Shown here: positions 36,733 to 46,120 of the stretch, piece by piece
Position numbering within the stretch: the stretch's first letter is position 1
Layout: each line of letters begins with the position of its first letter
Assembly: GCA_028708075.1 (NCBI GenBank)
Contig: JAQVZS010000015.1
Span: 1-54,602, forward strand
Origin: Massilibacteroides sp.
GTDB lineage: Bacteria > Bacteroidota > Bacteroidia > Bacteroidales > Tannerellaceae
Length of the DNA stretch: 54,602 bases
Direction of reading: 5' to 3'
Made by a program: the position numbers and the translations under genes
Notes under the pieces: model-generated
Told to the model about the DNA's origin: nothing
Seen by the model: the letters and a program-made list of their open reading frames with translations, nothing else
Database searches by the model: none

Positions 36733-36869
36733 TTTTTGCTTTTTAATTCGTTTACATTCTGTGTTTAACATTCAATCATTGGGTAGTTCCCCGGCATGAA
36801 CGCATGCAAAAGAAATCCCACTAATTTAGATACTAAACGCTCTTAAAAAAAACAAGTCGAAAACTTGTA

Positions 36870-37256
36870 TTAACGTTTGCTGAACTGGAATCTCTTACGT
36901 GCTTTTGGACGTCCCGGCTTTTTACGTTCTACAACGCGCGGATCACGGGTAACGAAGCCTTCAGCTCTTAATGCCGGCTTGTCTTCAGGATTGATTTTAA
37001 TCAATGCACGGGTGATAGCCAGACGAGCTGCTTCGGACTGACCTTTGAATCCACCGCCACCAAGATTGATTTTTATATCATATTTCTCAGTCGCTTCAAG
37101 TTTTGCCAAAGGTTGCTTTACAATAAATTGAAGAATGGTAGAAGGAAAGTAATTAGCAAGATCACGTTTGTTGATAGTTATCTTTCCCGTACCTTCGCTT
37201 ACGAACACGCGTGCCACTGCGGCCTTACGTCTTCCTATTGCATTTACTACTTCCAT
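36870..37256 (-). CDS. rpsI: 30S ribosomal protein S9
   Basis: A 128-residue S9 with the N-terminal NAIGRRKAAVARVFV, the GGGFKGQSEAARLAITRAL block and the C-terminal tail RPKARKRFQFSKR, whose last residue reaches the ribosomal P site. It starts 5 bp after rplM. Confidence 0.98.
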   Translation of the reverse strand: MEVVNAIGRRKAAVARVFVSEGTGKITINKRDLANYFPSTILQFIVKQPLAKLEATEKYDIKINLGGGGFKGQSEAARLAITRALIKINPEDKPALRAEGFVTRDPRVVERKKPGRPKARKRFQFSKR

Positions 37257-37261
37257 TGTTG

Positions 37262-37717
37262 TTATTTAAGTGAATTTATATCGATTAACTTCGGTTGCTG
37301 AGCCTCATGCAAATGTTCGTTTCCGGCGTATACATAAAGGTTTTTAAGCAATTTTGCGCCCAGACGATTCTTGGGTAACATTCCTTTCACTACTTTCAGG
37401 AATAAACGGTCTTCACCTTTCTTCATTAACGAAGCAGGCGTGTGTTGACGTTGTCCTCCCGGGTATCCCGTATATCTCAAATAAATACGATCGTTCCATT
37501 TGTTTCCTGTCAGAACGACTTTGTCTGCATTGATAATAATTACATTATCACCACAATCAACGTGAGGAGTGAAGTTCGGTTTGTATTTTCCACGCAAAAG
37601 TTTTGCTACTTTCGAACCGATCCGACCCAAAGACTGACCTGTCGCATCGACAATCACCCATTCTTTGTTTACAGTTGCTTTGTTTGCAGAAATGGTCTTA
37701 TAACTTAAAGTATCCAC
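37262..37717 (-). CDS. rplM: 50S ribosomal protein L13
   Basis: A 151-residue L13 with VDATGQSLGRIGSKVAKLLRGK, the KVVLTGNKWNDRIYLRYTGYPGG region, and the C-terminal LKNLYVYAGNEHLHEAQQP. First gene of the rplM-rpsI-rpsB-tsf cluster, behind a structured leader of about 110 nt and a strong promoter. Confidence 0.98.
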   Translation of the reverse strand: MDTLSYKTISANKATVNKEWVIVDATGQSLGRIGSKVAKLLRGKYKPNFTPHVDCGDNVIIINADKVVLTGNKWNDRIYLRYTGYPGGQRQHTPASLMKKGEDRLFLKVVKGMLPKNRLGAKLLKNLYVYAGNEHLHEAQQPKLIDINSLK

Positions 37718-37757
37718 TGCTAAAAAATAATTTAATTAATAACTAAAAAACAATTTC

Positions 37758-37795
37758 AGCCCATTGCACCTAAGGACACAAATATACAATGTGCT
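37758..37795 (-). promoter_or_regulatory. Structured leader upstream of rplM
   Basis: In the minus-strand transcript AGCACATTG (37795-37787) pairs with CAATGGGCT (37766-37758), enclosing a smaller hairpin CCTTAGG. The leader runs from about 37832 to 37718. L13 leader motifs are reported in Bacteroidia as I recall, but I cannot confirm that this is the same motif. Confidence 0.4.
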
Positions 37796-37838
37796 AAAAA
37801 CTAAACTCTTAGACTAAACTTAGATAATATTCGGCTTG

Positions 37839-37868
37839 CAAAGGTACTGGTTTTATTCAAAATACAAA
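37839..37868 (-). promoter_or_regulatory. Predicted promoter of the rplM operon
   Basis: On the minus strand TTTG (37868-37865) is followed by 18 bp and TACCTTTG (37846-37839), an exact TAnnTTTG match. It is the best promoter candidate upstream of the ribosomal cluster. Confidence 0.7.
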
Positions 37869-37977
37869 AGAAAACACGCGTAATTTTGTGATTTACAGCT
37901 CTTCTTTTATTGAATAATGAGTGTGTTGCTATATATTTGCATTCATAGTCAAAAAGAACAATTGTTATAAAAAAGCG

Positions 37978-40869
37978 ATGAAGTTTTTGTTTTTTCATAG
38001 AATTTCATGTATTTTGTTTTTATTTCTGTCGTTGCCATGTAATAAAATTTATGCCCAATTTATTAATTTCGGAACCGATCCGTCTTCGTTTAAATGGCAC
38101 CAGGTAAATACCTCGCGTTATACTTTAATTTTCCCCGAAGGAGTCGATTCGATAGCGCGTAATTATGCCCAATATCTGGAATTGGTTTTCCCACATGAAA
38201 CGAAAACGATTGGTCATATCATTAAACGGCGTTTCCCGGTTATTATTCATCCTGGCAATATGCTTTCTAATGGTCTGGTTGCTTATGCGCCTCGGCGGAT
38301 GGAACTGCTTTCTACCCCGTCTTCTTCTTATGCACAACGCTGGGACAGGCAACTGGCTATTCATGAATCGCGCCATGTGCTTCAAACGGACAAATTGATG
38401 CAGGGCTTGTTTAACCCTTTTTATTATTTATTCGGCGAACAGGTTTCGGGTGTCTCTTCTTTTGCTGTACCTTCTTGGTTCTTTGAAGGAGATGCCGTTG
38501 CCACGGAGACGGCTATGTCGAAAAGCGGACGAGGCCGGTTGCCGGAATTTCATATGCCGTTCCGGGCACAGATGGTGGCAGGGAATTTCTTTTCTTTGGA
38601 TAAATGGTACATGGGGTCATACAAAGATTATACGTCTACTTATTATGCGTTGGGGTATCATATGACGGCTTATGCCCGTTTGACTTACGGTGCGGATATA
38701 TGGGATAAGGTAACTTATCGGTTTCCCCGTCGTTTTTTTTCAATTCCTCCCTTTTCGAATGCGTTAAAACATTTCACGGGGATTAATACCAAACGTTTGT
38801 TTAAGGATACATATACTTATTTAAGTCAAGAATGGATGAGACAAGACAGCCTCTACCGTCTTTCCGGCTTTAATCTTCTTCAGAAGCCGTTATCTCCTTC
38901 TAACCGTTATTATACCTCTTATCAATATCCATTGGCATTGGACGAGGAAACGGTGGTGGCTTTTAAATCAGGATTGGCGGATATCAAGGCGCTGGTGCGG
39001 ATAAAAAACGGGATGGAGGAACGTTTGGCTTATGTGGGGGCGGTTAATAGCCGTCTCATATCTTCCGGAAATAAATTATATTGGGCTGAATATGTCTCTG
39101 GTTTGCGCTGGACGCATCAGAATTATTCGGTGCTGAAATGTTTGGATTTAAATACCCGAAAGATCATGACATTGACAGCTAAAGGGCGATTGCTTACGCC
39201 GGCCATTGATCCTGCTGGTCAAAAAATAGCTTTTTCACGTCCACTTATGAATGGGCGGAATGAACTGGTGCTCATGAATATGGACGATCGGAATACTGAA
39301 TTTTCAATACCGGTTCCGGAAAATGCATACGTCAAGGATCTTGTTTTTATGGGAAGTGACCGCTTGGCAGCAATCGTAGTAGAGGATAAGGGTATTCGTT
39401 TGCTTTCTTTCGATTGTTTAGACTCCGGCTGGCACGAGCTTTTGAAGCCAGTATCGGTCAATATTGCATCATTGTTTTGGCAGGATAGTTGTCTGTATTT
39501 TGAATCAGGCGCCGATGGAACGAATAATATTTACCGGATGGATGTGATATCGGGTAAGATCGAAAAAATGACGCATGTTCGTTTTGGAGCTTTTACACCT
39601 TCGGTTTCAAATGGCAAGTTGCTTTTTGCCGATTATCAGCCTCAAGGATATCAGGTTGTTGCTGTTCCGCTGGAAAAACTGACGCCTGTTCCTGCGGATT
39701 TGAATGCGCCATACAGCTTTGAATTGGCGGAGACGGTGGCGTCTCAGGAAGCGTTTAATCTGGACACCGTAGAAAGGAAATATTTTGAATTTGAATCGAA
39801 ACCTTATTCTAAAACGACGCATTTGTTTCATATTCACAGTTGGTCGCCTTTCTATTATGATGCGATGGACATAATCAGTATGCAAGGAGATGATTTGACG
39901 TCGGTAGTCGAGCCCGGAGCGATGGTCTTGTCTCAGAACGCACTGAATACGCTACTTATGCAGGCGGGCTGGTATTATAAAGACCGCGAACATCACGGAA
40001 AACTCGCTTTTACCTATATGGGGCTGTTTCCTGTATTCGATTTTTCTTTTGATTATGGTGGGAGCACGTTCGATCTGCTCTGGGGGAAAAATGAAGAAGA
40101 TAAGGTCTATGCGGAAATAAGATCGGCAGACAGGCGCCGGATGGAGGCTGAAATGCGTATGTATGTCCCGTTTAATTTTACGCAGGACCATCGGATAAAA
40201 GGTTTTCAGCCTTCGGTGACCTACTATTATACGAATGATAAATATCAACAAATTAAAAGCGGAAAATTCGGAAACTTCCAATACGTGTTATCCGAATTGC
40301 GCTATTATAATTATCGAAAGATGGCTGTGCGCGACATTTATCCCCGTTCCGGCTATCAAATCCGTTTGCAGCATTTATTCAGTCCCTTCAATTCGGAAAA
40401 TTACGGGAATATGTATGCCGTTCGTTTGACGACTTATTTGCCTGGCTTAAAGAAGAATGACGGTTTGATGCTTCGTCTGGCTTACCAATTTCAGGATACG
40501 GAAGGGAAAGCCTTTTATTTTCCGAAACGATTGTTGGAAGAACCTCGGGGGTACGATTATCTTTATTCGACAAGGCAGATGTTTGCGGCGAAAGCCGATT
40601 ATGCGTTTAGCCTTTTTTGCCCGGACGTAAGTCTTGGGAATCTAACCTATATCAAACGATTCAGGAGTAATTTGTTTTATGATTTTACGGCAAATCAAAT
40701 GAATAAAACCCAGAAACGATGGGATACCTATAATGCTGTGGGGGCGGACTTGCTTGTGGATTGCACTTTTTTTCGTCTGAATTTCCCGGTTTCAGTGGGT
40801 GTTCGTCTGATTCAACCGCTCGACTATGGATCGTTCCAGGTTGAGAGTTTATTTACAATGTCATTTTGA
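37978..40869 (+). CDS. HExxH peptidase-like/propeller/beta-barrel outer-membrane protein
   Basis: The protein is 963 residues from the ATG at 37978, with a signal peptide ending near IYAQ (26). The first 200 residues resemble gluzincin (MA clan) peptidases: HESRH at 129-133 and a glutamate in WFFEGDA at 167-173 as possible third zinc ligand. Residues of about 300-600 contain repeated beta segments with DPAGQKIAFSRP, like a TolB-type propeller. The C-terminal 300 residues are barrel-like, with IYPRSGYQIRLQHLF and the ending QVESLFTMSF. I know of no experimentally assigned role. An upstream in-frame GTG extension is unlikely. Confidence 0.75.
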   Translation: MKFLFFHRISCILFLFLSLPCNKIYAQFINFGTDPSSFKWHQVNTSRYTLIFPEGVDSIARNYAQYLELVFPHETKTIGHIIKRRFPVIIHPGNMLSNGLVAYAPRRMELLSTPSSSYAQRWDRQLAIHESRHVLQTDKLMQGLFNPFYYLFGEQVSGVSSFAVPSWFFEGDAVATETAMSKSGRGRLPEFHMPFRAQMVAGNFFSLDKWYMGSYKDYTSTYYALGYHMTAYARLTYGADIWDKVTYRFPRRFFSIPPFSNALKHFTGINTKRLFKDTYTYLSQEWMRQDSLYRLSGFNLLQKPLSPSNRYYTSYQYPLALDEETVVAFKSGLADIKALVRIKNGMEERLAYVGAVNSRLISSGNKLYWAEYVSGLRWTHQNYSVLKCLDLNTRKIMTLTAKGRLLTPAIDPAGQKIAFSRPLMNGRNELVLMNMDDRNTEFSIPVPENAYVKDLVFMGSDRLAAIVVEDKGIRLLSFDCLDSGWHELLKPVSVNIASLFWQDSCLYFESGADGTNNIYRMDVISGKIEKMTHVRFGAFTPSVSNGKLLFADYQPQGYQVVAVPLEKLTPVPADLNAPYSFELAETVASQEAFNLDTVERKYFEFESKPYSKTTHLFHIHSWSPFYYDAMDIISMQGDDLTSVVEPGAMVLSQNALNTLLMQAGWYYKDREHHGKLAFTYMGLFPVFDFSFDYGGSTFDLLWGKNEEDKVYAEIRSADRRRMEAEMRMYVPFNFTQDHRIKGFQPSVTYYYTNDKYQQIKSGKFGNFQYVLSELRYYNYRKMAVRDIYPRSGYQIRLQHLFSPFNSENYGNMYAVRLTTYLPGLKKNDGLMLRLAYQFQDTEGKAFYFPKRLLEEPRGYDYLYSTRQMFAAKADYAFSLFCPDVSLGNLTYIKRFRSNLFYDFTANQMNKTQKRWDTYNAVGADLLVDCTFFRLNFPVSVGVRLIQPLDYGSFQVESLFTMSF

Positions 40870-40871
40870 CT

Positions 40872-40903
40872 TTTGGCAGATTCTAAAATAATAATTTCCT
40901 TTG
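40872..40903 (+). promoter_or_regulatory. Predicted promoter of the ECF sigma gene
   Basis: TTTG (40872-40875), 20 bp, TTCCTTTG (40896-40903), one mismatch from the consensus, 25 bp before the sigma factor start. Confidence 0.4.
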
Positions 40904-40927
40904 TTGATGTGTAAAAGTGATGTCTGA

Positions 40928-41470
40928 ATGGATTTTAAAAGTTTTTATACGACTTGGTATTCGCGAGTGAAGAATTTTGCTTTTGAATATGTTCTTTGTG
41001 AAGAAGATGCGGAAAATATTACTCAGGATGTTTTTGCGGATTTTTATCAGAAACGAATTCTAAATGATGATCAGATAAACTTCGTGGCTTATTTGTTTAC
41101 CTCTGTGAAAAATAGATGTGTGGATCATCTGCGTCGCAAGTTGTTGGAACAGGAAGCTAAAAAGAATTTACAAAAAGATTTTGATTTGTCTCTTCGGATG
41201 AAATATGATTCATTGGAGGCTTTTGATATGAATTGGAAGTCTGAACAGCAAATTGAATTCTTGATTAAGAAAGCTTTGGATACATTGCCGGAACGTTGCC
41301 GGGAGATTATCGTAAAGAGCAAAATTGAAGGTAAAAAACAAAAGGAGATCGCTGAGGAACTTGGAATTTCTATTAAAACAGTCGAGAATCAGATTACCAT
41401 TGGATATAAGAAAATGAAAGACGCTTTAAAGACTTGTTTACCTCTTTTTTGTTTTCTTTTTCCGTTTTAA
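40928..41470 (+). CDS. ECF RNA polymerase sigma factor of the polysaccharide locus
   Basis: A 180-residue sigma-70 family protein. Region 2 lies at about 5-75 (YSRVKNFAFEYVLCEEDAENITQDVFADFYQKR). Region 4 is at about 120-170, with the helix-turn-helix LPERCREIIVKSKIEGKKQKEIAEELGISIKTVENQI in pieces. It is followed by a FecR anti-sigma gene and an STN-containing SusC, the usual trans-envelope signalling set of Bacteroides glycan loci. It probably activates the SusC/D operon when the glycan binds. Confidence 0.92.
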   Translation: MDFKSFYTTWYSRVKNFAFEYVLCEEDAENITQDVFADFYQKRILNDDQINFVAYLFTSVKNRCVDHLRRKLLEQEAKKNLQKDFDLSLRMKYDSLEAFDMNWKSEQQIEFLIKKALDTLPERCREIIVKSKIEGKKQKEIAEELGISIKTVENQITIGYKKMKDALKTCLPLFCFLFPF

Positions 41471-41537
41471 CGAAAAAAAGCTGATTGGCTTTAGGGGGAT
41501 TTTCCGTTTGGTTCGTTAACAAATAAAAAGAGAGAAA

Positions 41538-42512
41538 GTGGACGGACGTATCATTAAATATTGTCAGCGGACTTTGAGTCCGGAAGAGGAAGCAGAGTTG
41601 TTGAGAGAAGCTTATCGCGATCCGGAATTAAAATCACAAATTATCGAATATCAACAGGTTTATAGTTTGGTTGGATTAAGTACTTCTTTTATGAACAAGC
41701 CGTTGGGCGAAGCCAAATATAAGCTATTTGAACAACAGATGAATCGGAAGAAACGTCGGCAAGCTGTTTTCAAATGGGGACAGTACGCTGCTGTGTTGGC
41801 TTTCGCTATTTTGTCGTCTTGGATTTTGTCTTTTTTCTATTATCAATCGGATCAATCTGGGACACTGGCTATGTCGCAAGAATTGAATGTTCCTGCCGGA
41901 CAAAGAGCTGAGTTGACCTTGCCAGACGGAACAAGAGTTTGGCTGAATGCTTCTTCGCGACTTGTTTATCCTTCTGTTTTTACCGGTGAAAGAAAGGTCT
42001 TTCTGGAAGGAGAAGGCTTTTTTAGTGTGGCCAAGAACGCTGAGATGCCTTTTATCGTTTCGACAAAAACGATAGCTATTCAAGCTTTAGGAACTAAATT
42101 TAATGTAAATAGTTATCAGAAAACCGGAAGTGTGGAGGTGTATTTACAAGAAGGTTCCGTGAAAACGTATTTCCCTAAATCGGAGTCAACAAGTTTAGTT
42201 TTGTCTCCCGGTCAGCTTTTGGTACAGCAGGGCAGTTCGTTCGAGCTAAAAAAAATGGATGAAGAAGAACTCCTTTGGAAAGAAGGAATCTATGTTTTCA
42301 AGAAACAAAAACTGGAGAATATCATCAAAAAACTGGAATTATATTTCGATGTAAATATTTTAGTTCGTGATCCAGAGATCTTAAACTATGAATATGTAGG
42401 AAAGTTTCGCCAACGAGATGGTATTTTGACTATTCTACGGGTGATTCAACGGATTCACAAATTTAAAATTGAAAAAAATGATGAATTAAACGAGATTGTA
42501 TTGTCGAAATAA
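41538..42512 (+). CDS. FecR family anti-sigma factor
   Basis: A 324-residue protein with a GTG start preceded by AGAGAAAG. A cytoplasmic N-terminal part of about 75 residues would bind the sigma factor. A transmembrane helix follows (YAAVLAFAILSSWILSFFY, about 83-101). The periplasmic FecR domain starts LNVPAGQRAELTLPDGTRVWLNASS and has GEGFFSVAKN...FIVSTKTIAIQALGTKFNVNSY. The C-terminal DUF4974 domain (about 258-324, LENIIKKLELYFDVNILV) likely contacts the STN domain of SusC. Confidence 0.93.
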   Translation: MDGRIIKYCQRTLSPEEEAELLREAYRDPELKSQIIEYQQVYSLVGLSTSFMNKPLGEAKYKLFEQQMNRKKRRQAVFKWGQYAAVLAFAILSSWILSFFYYQSDQSGTLAMSQELNVPAGQRAELTLPDGTRVWLNASSRLVYPSVFTGERKVFLEGEGFFSVAKNAEMPFIVSTKTIAIQALGTKFNVNSYQKTGSVEVYLQEGSVKTYFPKSESTSLVLSPGQLLVQQGSSFELKKMDEEELLWKEGIYVFKKQKLENIIKKLELYFDVNILVRDPEILNYEYVGKFRQRDGILTILRVIQRIHKFKIEKNDELNEIVLSK

Positions 42513-42565
42513 AAACGTTAACTTTTAATAAAGATACCTATATGAGTCCATGAAAAGTCAAAAAG

Positions 42566-42596
42566 AATCGGCAGATGCTGCAATCATCTGCCGATT
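42566..42596. other. 12-bp perfect hairpin between fecR and susC
   Basis: AATCGGCAGATG (42566-42577) and CATCTGCCGATT (42585-42596) are exact complements with a 7-nt loop. On the plus strand no T run follows, so read-through is expected. On the minus strand CTTTTT follows, so it could end an antisense transcript. The 42513-42649 gap holds nothing else clear. Confidence 0.7.
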
Positions 42597-42649
42597 GAGA
42601 AAGTAAACCCATTGAATAAACTATAGTATTTACTTTATAAAACGAAGAT

Positions 42650-45600
42650 ATGAAAATAAATTCTTTGTTAACCCATAGGTTATGCCCCAAATTAATAAAT
42701 AAAGCATTCAGGATTATGAAGATCACCTTCCTATGTATGTTTGTTTTCGTTTCACAACTGTTTGCTTTTACAGGTGAAGCACAGAATGCAGTAGTCGAGC
42801 TCCGGTCTGAAAACCTTTCGATAGAAGAATTTTTCAAGGAGATCGAAACTCAGACGAATTACCTGATTGTGTATAGTACGAGTGAAATCAAATCGAATTT
42901 TGACATTTCGCTAAGTAAAAAAAAGGCGAAGGTTTCCGAACTCCTAGACGAAGCCTTGAAAGATAGAGGTTTGCAATATGAGTTGTCGGATAATTATATC
43001 GTGTTATCTCCTTCTACCAGAAAGGAAACGGCTCAACAAACAGGGAAAAAAATAGTGGGTGTAGTCACGGATATAAAGGGCGAATCTGTGATCGGTGCTA
43101 ATGTCGTGGAAAAAGGAACGACAAATGGTATTATTACAGATATGGACGGCCGGTTCTCCTTGACTGTCTCTCCGGATGCTGTGTTGTCCATTTCTTATAT
43201 TGGTTACCAACAGGCAGAGATAAAAGTAGGGAATCAGCAATCATTCGCTATAACATTGCGTGAAGATACAGAAGTGTTGGAAGAAGTTGTTGTGGTCGGT
43301 TATGGATCGCAGCTCAAGAAGACAATTACCGGTGCTATTTCTTCTGTGAAAGCAAAAGATATTGAAGCACCAAATGCTGTTAGTGCCGATAATTTGCTAC
43401 AAGGGAAAGTCGCTGGTTTGATTATTTCTCAGAATTCCGCACAGCCCGGAACGTCTCTTTCTGTCAATATCCGCGGAAAACTCTCTCCCAATGGCTCAAA
43501 CAGTCCTCTTTATGTGATTGACGGGATGATTGTCAGTTCAGAATCGAATAAGGCGGCTAAAGTCGGTCCTTCCGGATTGCTTAACTCAGGGCTGAGAGAT
43601 GGATCAGATCGGAGTCCGTTGGCAACATTGAATCCGAATGATATTGCTTCTATCGATGTGCTTAAAGATGCGAGTGCGACAGCAATTTATGGTTCATCTG
43701 CAGCAAATGGCGTGATTTTGATTACCACAAAGAAAGGACAAAGCGGAAGACCGAAAGTTACGTATAGCGGTTCGTTTTCGATGCAAGGAGTAAAAAAATA
43801 TTATGATATGCTGAACGCTCAAGATTTTATGAATCTGGCGAATTTAGGGATGAAAGAGCAATGGTTATACATTAATCGTTATGCTCCGTACGGAAAGACA
43901 CCTGCCCCGGCCTCCGGCTGGACAGTATTGTATGACGAAGATCAATTGGCGCAGACCGAATCGTACGATCATTTTAAAGATGTAACTCGAACAGGCCTGA
44001 TAAATAATCATAATGTGTCGTTCAATGCGGGGAGTGAGAATTTTAAAATCTATGCATCTTTTAATTATTTCGATCAAAAATCGTTGATGAAGATTAGTGA
44101 TCTTGAACGATTTAGCGGTCGTATTAACATGGAGGCGAATCTGTCAAAATGGTTGAAATTGAATCTGTCAAGTATGTATTCGTTGTTGAATGCGAACAAT
44201 CCTTCTTCGGGTATGTGGCGGGGGAATGCCAATGAAGCGAATCAAACCAATGCCGCGCTTTATTTTTCTCCCCGTTTACCGTTGCAAGATGAATATGGAA
44301 ATCTTACATCTCCGGAGAATGCTATGACCGCAAATCCTTTGGCTTGGAGTTATATGAAAGATAAAACGACGACAAAGCGTATTATGTTTGCACCGAATCT
44401 GGAGATTAAGATTCTTCCGGAATTAAAAGCGAACGTACAATTATCGATTGATAAAACGGATGAAAACCGGGATGTGTTTTCTCCTTCCAAATCAATTCTT
44501 CCACAACAAACACAACAAAATTTTGGAGGTTATGCGAATGCTTATAATAATAATTATGGCATTGAGGAGTATTTAACTTATGATAAGCTATTCGGATTAG
44601 ATCACCGTTTGAATGTTGTATTAGGTACAGGATATTATGTAACATCCGGCAATAATTATTCGGTTGCGGTATTTAATTTCCCGTCGGATGCACTTGAGAA
44701 TAATTATCTGGAATTGTCTTCCGATGTGGACGAAACGACCTACAGCTCCAGTCGGTGGGAACGTAATAAATTATCTTATTTTGGCCGCTTTAATTATACC
44801 TTTAAAGATCGATATACCCTTGGTACTACTTTACGTAATGATGGCTCTTCTGTTTTTGCCGCCAATCATAAGTGGGGATGGTTTCCCGGAGTTTCTGCGG
44901 CATGGACGATCTCTGAAGAAAGTTTCATGAAGAATCTGAAGGCTTTAAATTACCTGAAATTAAGAGCCGGTATCGGGACTTCAGGTAATGAAAGTATTTT
45001 GGCTGGTGGAAATTATAGCTTGACGACCTATGGTATGGCTACTGGGGCATTCTATTATTTCGATGGCTTGTTGAATAAAGGAATTATCCAGAAGCAGAAG
45101 GGGAATAAAAATTTGAAATGGGAGACGGATATTACGATCAATGCCGGTCTGGATTTCTCCTTCTTTAATGATCGTCTGACGGGTAGTTTTGACTATTATG
45201 TACGTACGGCAAAAGATTTGTTGGACTTTGCTTCTTTACCGGCTACCGACATGGTGGCTACGTTGGCGAAAAATGTAGGTTCGACACGGAGTACTGGTTA
45301 TGAGATTGCACTAAAAGGCTTACTCATGGAGAAAAAAGATTTCGATTGGAATGCCTATTTGAATCTGAGTCATAATCATTCTTATTGGGTTGAACGAAAT
45401 CCGGAAGTCGATTTAGCTTCCTGGATCAAAGAACAAGATGACTTAAGTCCGATTTATGGATGGAAAACGAATGGAATTTTTCAATCGTTGGAAGAGGTAC
45501 AGGAATATACCTCTAATGGGAAAGTACTTCAACCGGACTCTTATCCCGGAAATAAAAAGTTTGTCGATATGAATGGAGATGGGGTGTTAGATGAGAATGA

Positions 45601-46102
45601 TATTGTCAAATTAGGAAATAGTGAACCCAAACTTTATTTTGGACTTGGAACGGGAGTCCGGATTAAGAATATACAGATTGATATCGATACCTATGGTGTG
45701 TTGGGTAAGAAGTCGTACGACCAATGGATGTATCGAGGTTTGACCAGTGATAGATTGAATACCAGTTATCGCTACAAAGATGTCTGGACCTCATTCAATC
45801 CGACTGGATGGTTTACGGGTATTGCCCCGAATGCGGCAGCGAATAGTAATAAATCCGGCACGGATGATTTTACCTTGAAAGATGTCAATTATTTGCGTTT
45901 CAAGGATATTAAGGTGACCTATACATTCCCTAAAAGCTGGCTGCAAGGTAGTAAGATCGCATCGAATGCTGCCGTATATGTTGATTTGCAGAATACGTTG
46001 TTGTTGTCTAATTACGACGGATTGGATCCGGAAATGGAACAGAACGCAGCTCCTTTCCCAATCCCGTTTACGGTTGTTATGGGTGTTGATATTACTTTTT
46101 AA
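42650..46102 (+). CDS. SusC/RagA family receptor with STN signalling domain
   Basis: A 1150-residue SusC-type transporter. The signal peptide (ITFLCMFVFVSQLFAFTGEAQ) is followed by the STN domain (about 44-120: VVELRSENLSIEEFFKEIETQTNY), which signals to FecR. A carboxypeptidase-like domain follows (VVGVVTDIKGESVIGANVVEKG in two parts), then the TonB box/plug EEVVVVGYGSQLKKTITGAI and LYVIDGMIVSS. The C-terminal barrel ends VVMGVDITF. A later in-frame Met at about residue 23 may be the true start. Together with SusD it imports oligosaccharides from the cell surface. Confidence 0.95.
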   Translation: MKINSLLTHRLCPKLINKAFRIMKITFLCMFVFVSQLFAFTGEAQNAVVELRSENLSIEEFFKEIETQTNYLIVYSTSEIKSNFDISLSKKKAKVSELLDEALKDRGLQYELSDNYIVLSPSTRKETAQQTGKKIVGVVTDIKGESVIGANVVEKGTTNGIITDMDGRFSLTVSPDAVLSISYIGYQQAEIKVGNQQSFAITLREDTEVLEEVVVVGYGSQLKKTITGAISSVKAKDIEAPNAVSADNLLQGKVAGLIISQNSAQPGTSLSVNIRGKLSPNGSNSPLYVIDGMIVSSESNKAAKVGPSGLLNSGLRDGSDRSPLATLNPNDIASIDVLKDASATAIYGSSAANGVILITTKKGQSGRPKVTYSGSFSMQGVKKYYDMLNAQDFMNLANLGMKEQWLYINRYAPYGKTPAPASGWTVLYDEDQLAQTESYDHFKDVTRTGLINNHNVSFNAGSENFKIYASFNYFDQKSLMKISDLERFSGRINMEANLSKWLKLNLSSMYSLLNANNPSSGMWRGNANEANQTNAALYFSPRLPLQDEYGNLTSPENAMTANPLAWSYMKDKTTTKRIMFAPNLEIKILPELKANVQLSIDKTDENRDVFSPSKSILPQQTQQNFGGYANAYNNNYGIEEYLTYDKLFGLDHRLNVVLGTGYYVTSGNNYSVAVFNFPSDALENNYLELSSDVDETTYSSSRWERNKLSYFGRFNYTFKDRYTLGTTLRNDGSSVFAANHKWGWFPGVSAAWTISEESFMKNLKALNYLKLRAGIGTSGNESILAGGNYSLTTYGMATGAFYYFDGLLNKGIIQKQKGNKNLKWETDITINAGLDFSFFNDRLTGSFDYYVRTAKDLLDFASLPATDMVATLAKNVGSTRSTGYEIALKGLLMEKKDFDWNAYLNLSHNHSYWVERNPEVDLASWIKEQDDLSPIYGWKTNGIFQSLEEVQEYTSNGKVLQPDSYPGNKKFVDMNGDGVLDENDIVKLGNSEPKLYFGLGTGVRIKNIQIDIDTYGVLGKKSYDQWMYRGLTSDRLNTSYRYKDVWTSFNPTGWFTGIAPNAAANSNKSGTDDFTLKDVNYLRFKDIKVTYTFPKSWLQGSKIASNAAVYVDLQNTLLLSNYDGLDPEMEQNAAPFPIPFTVVMGVDITF

Positions 46103-46120
46103 ATTTAATTTGAACGAATC

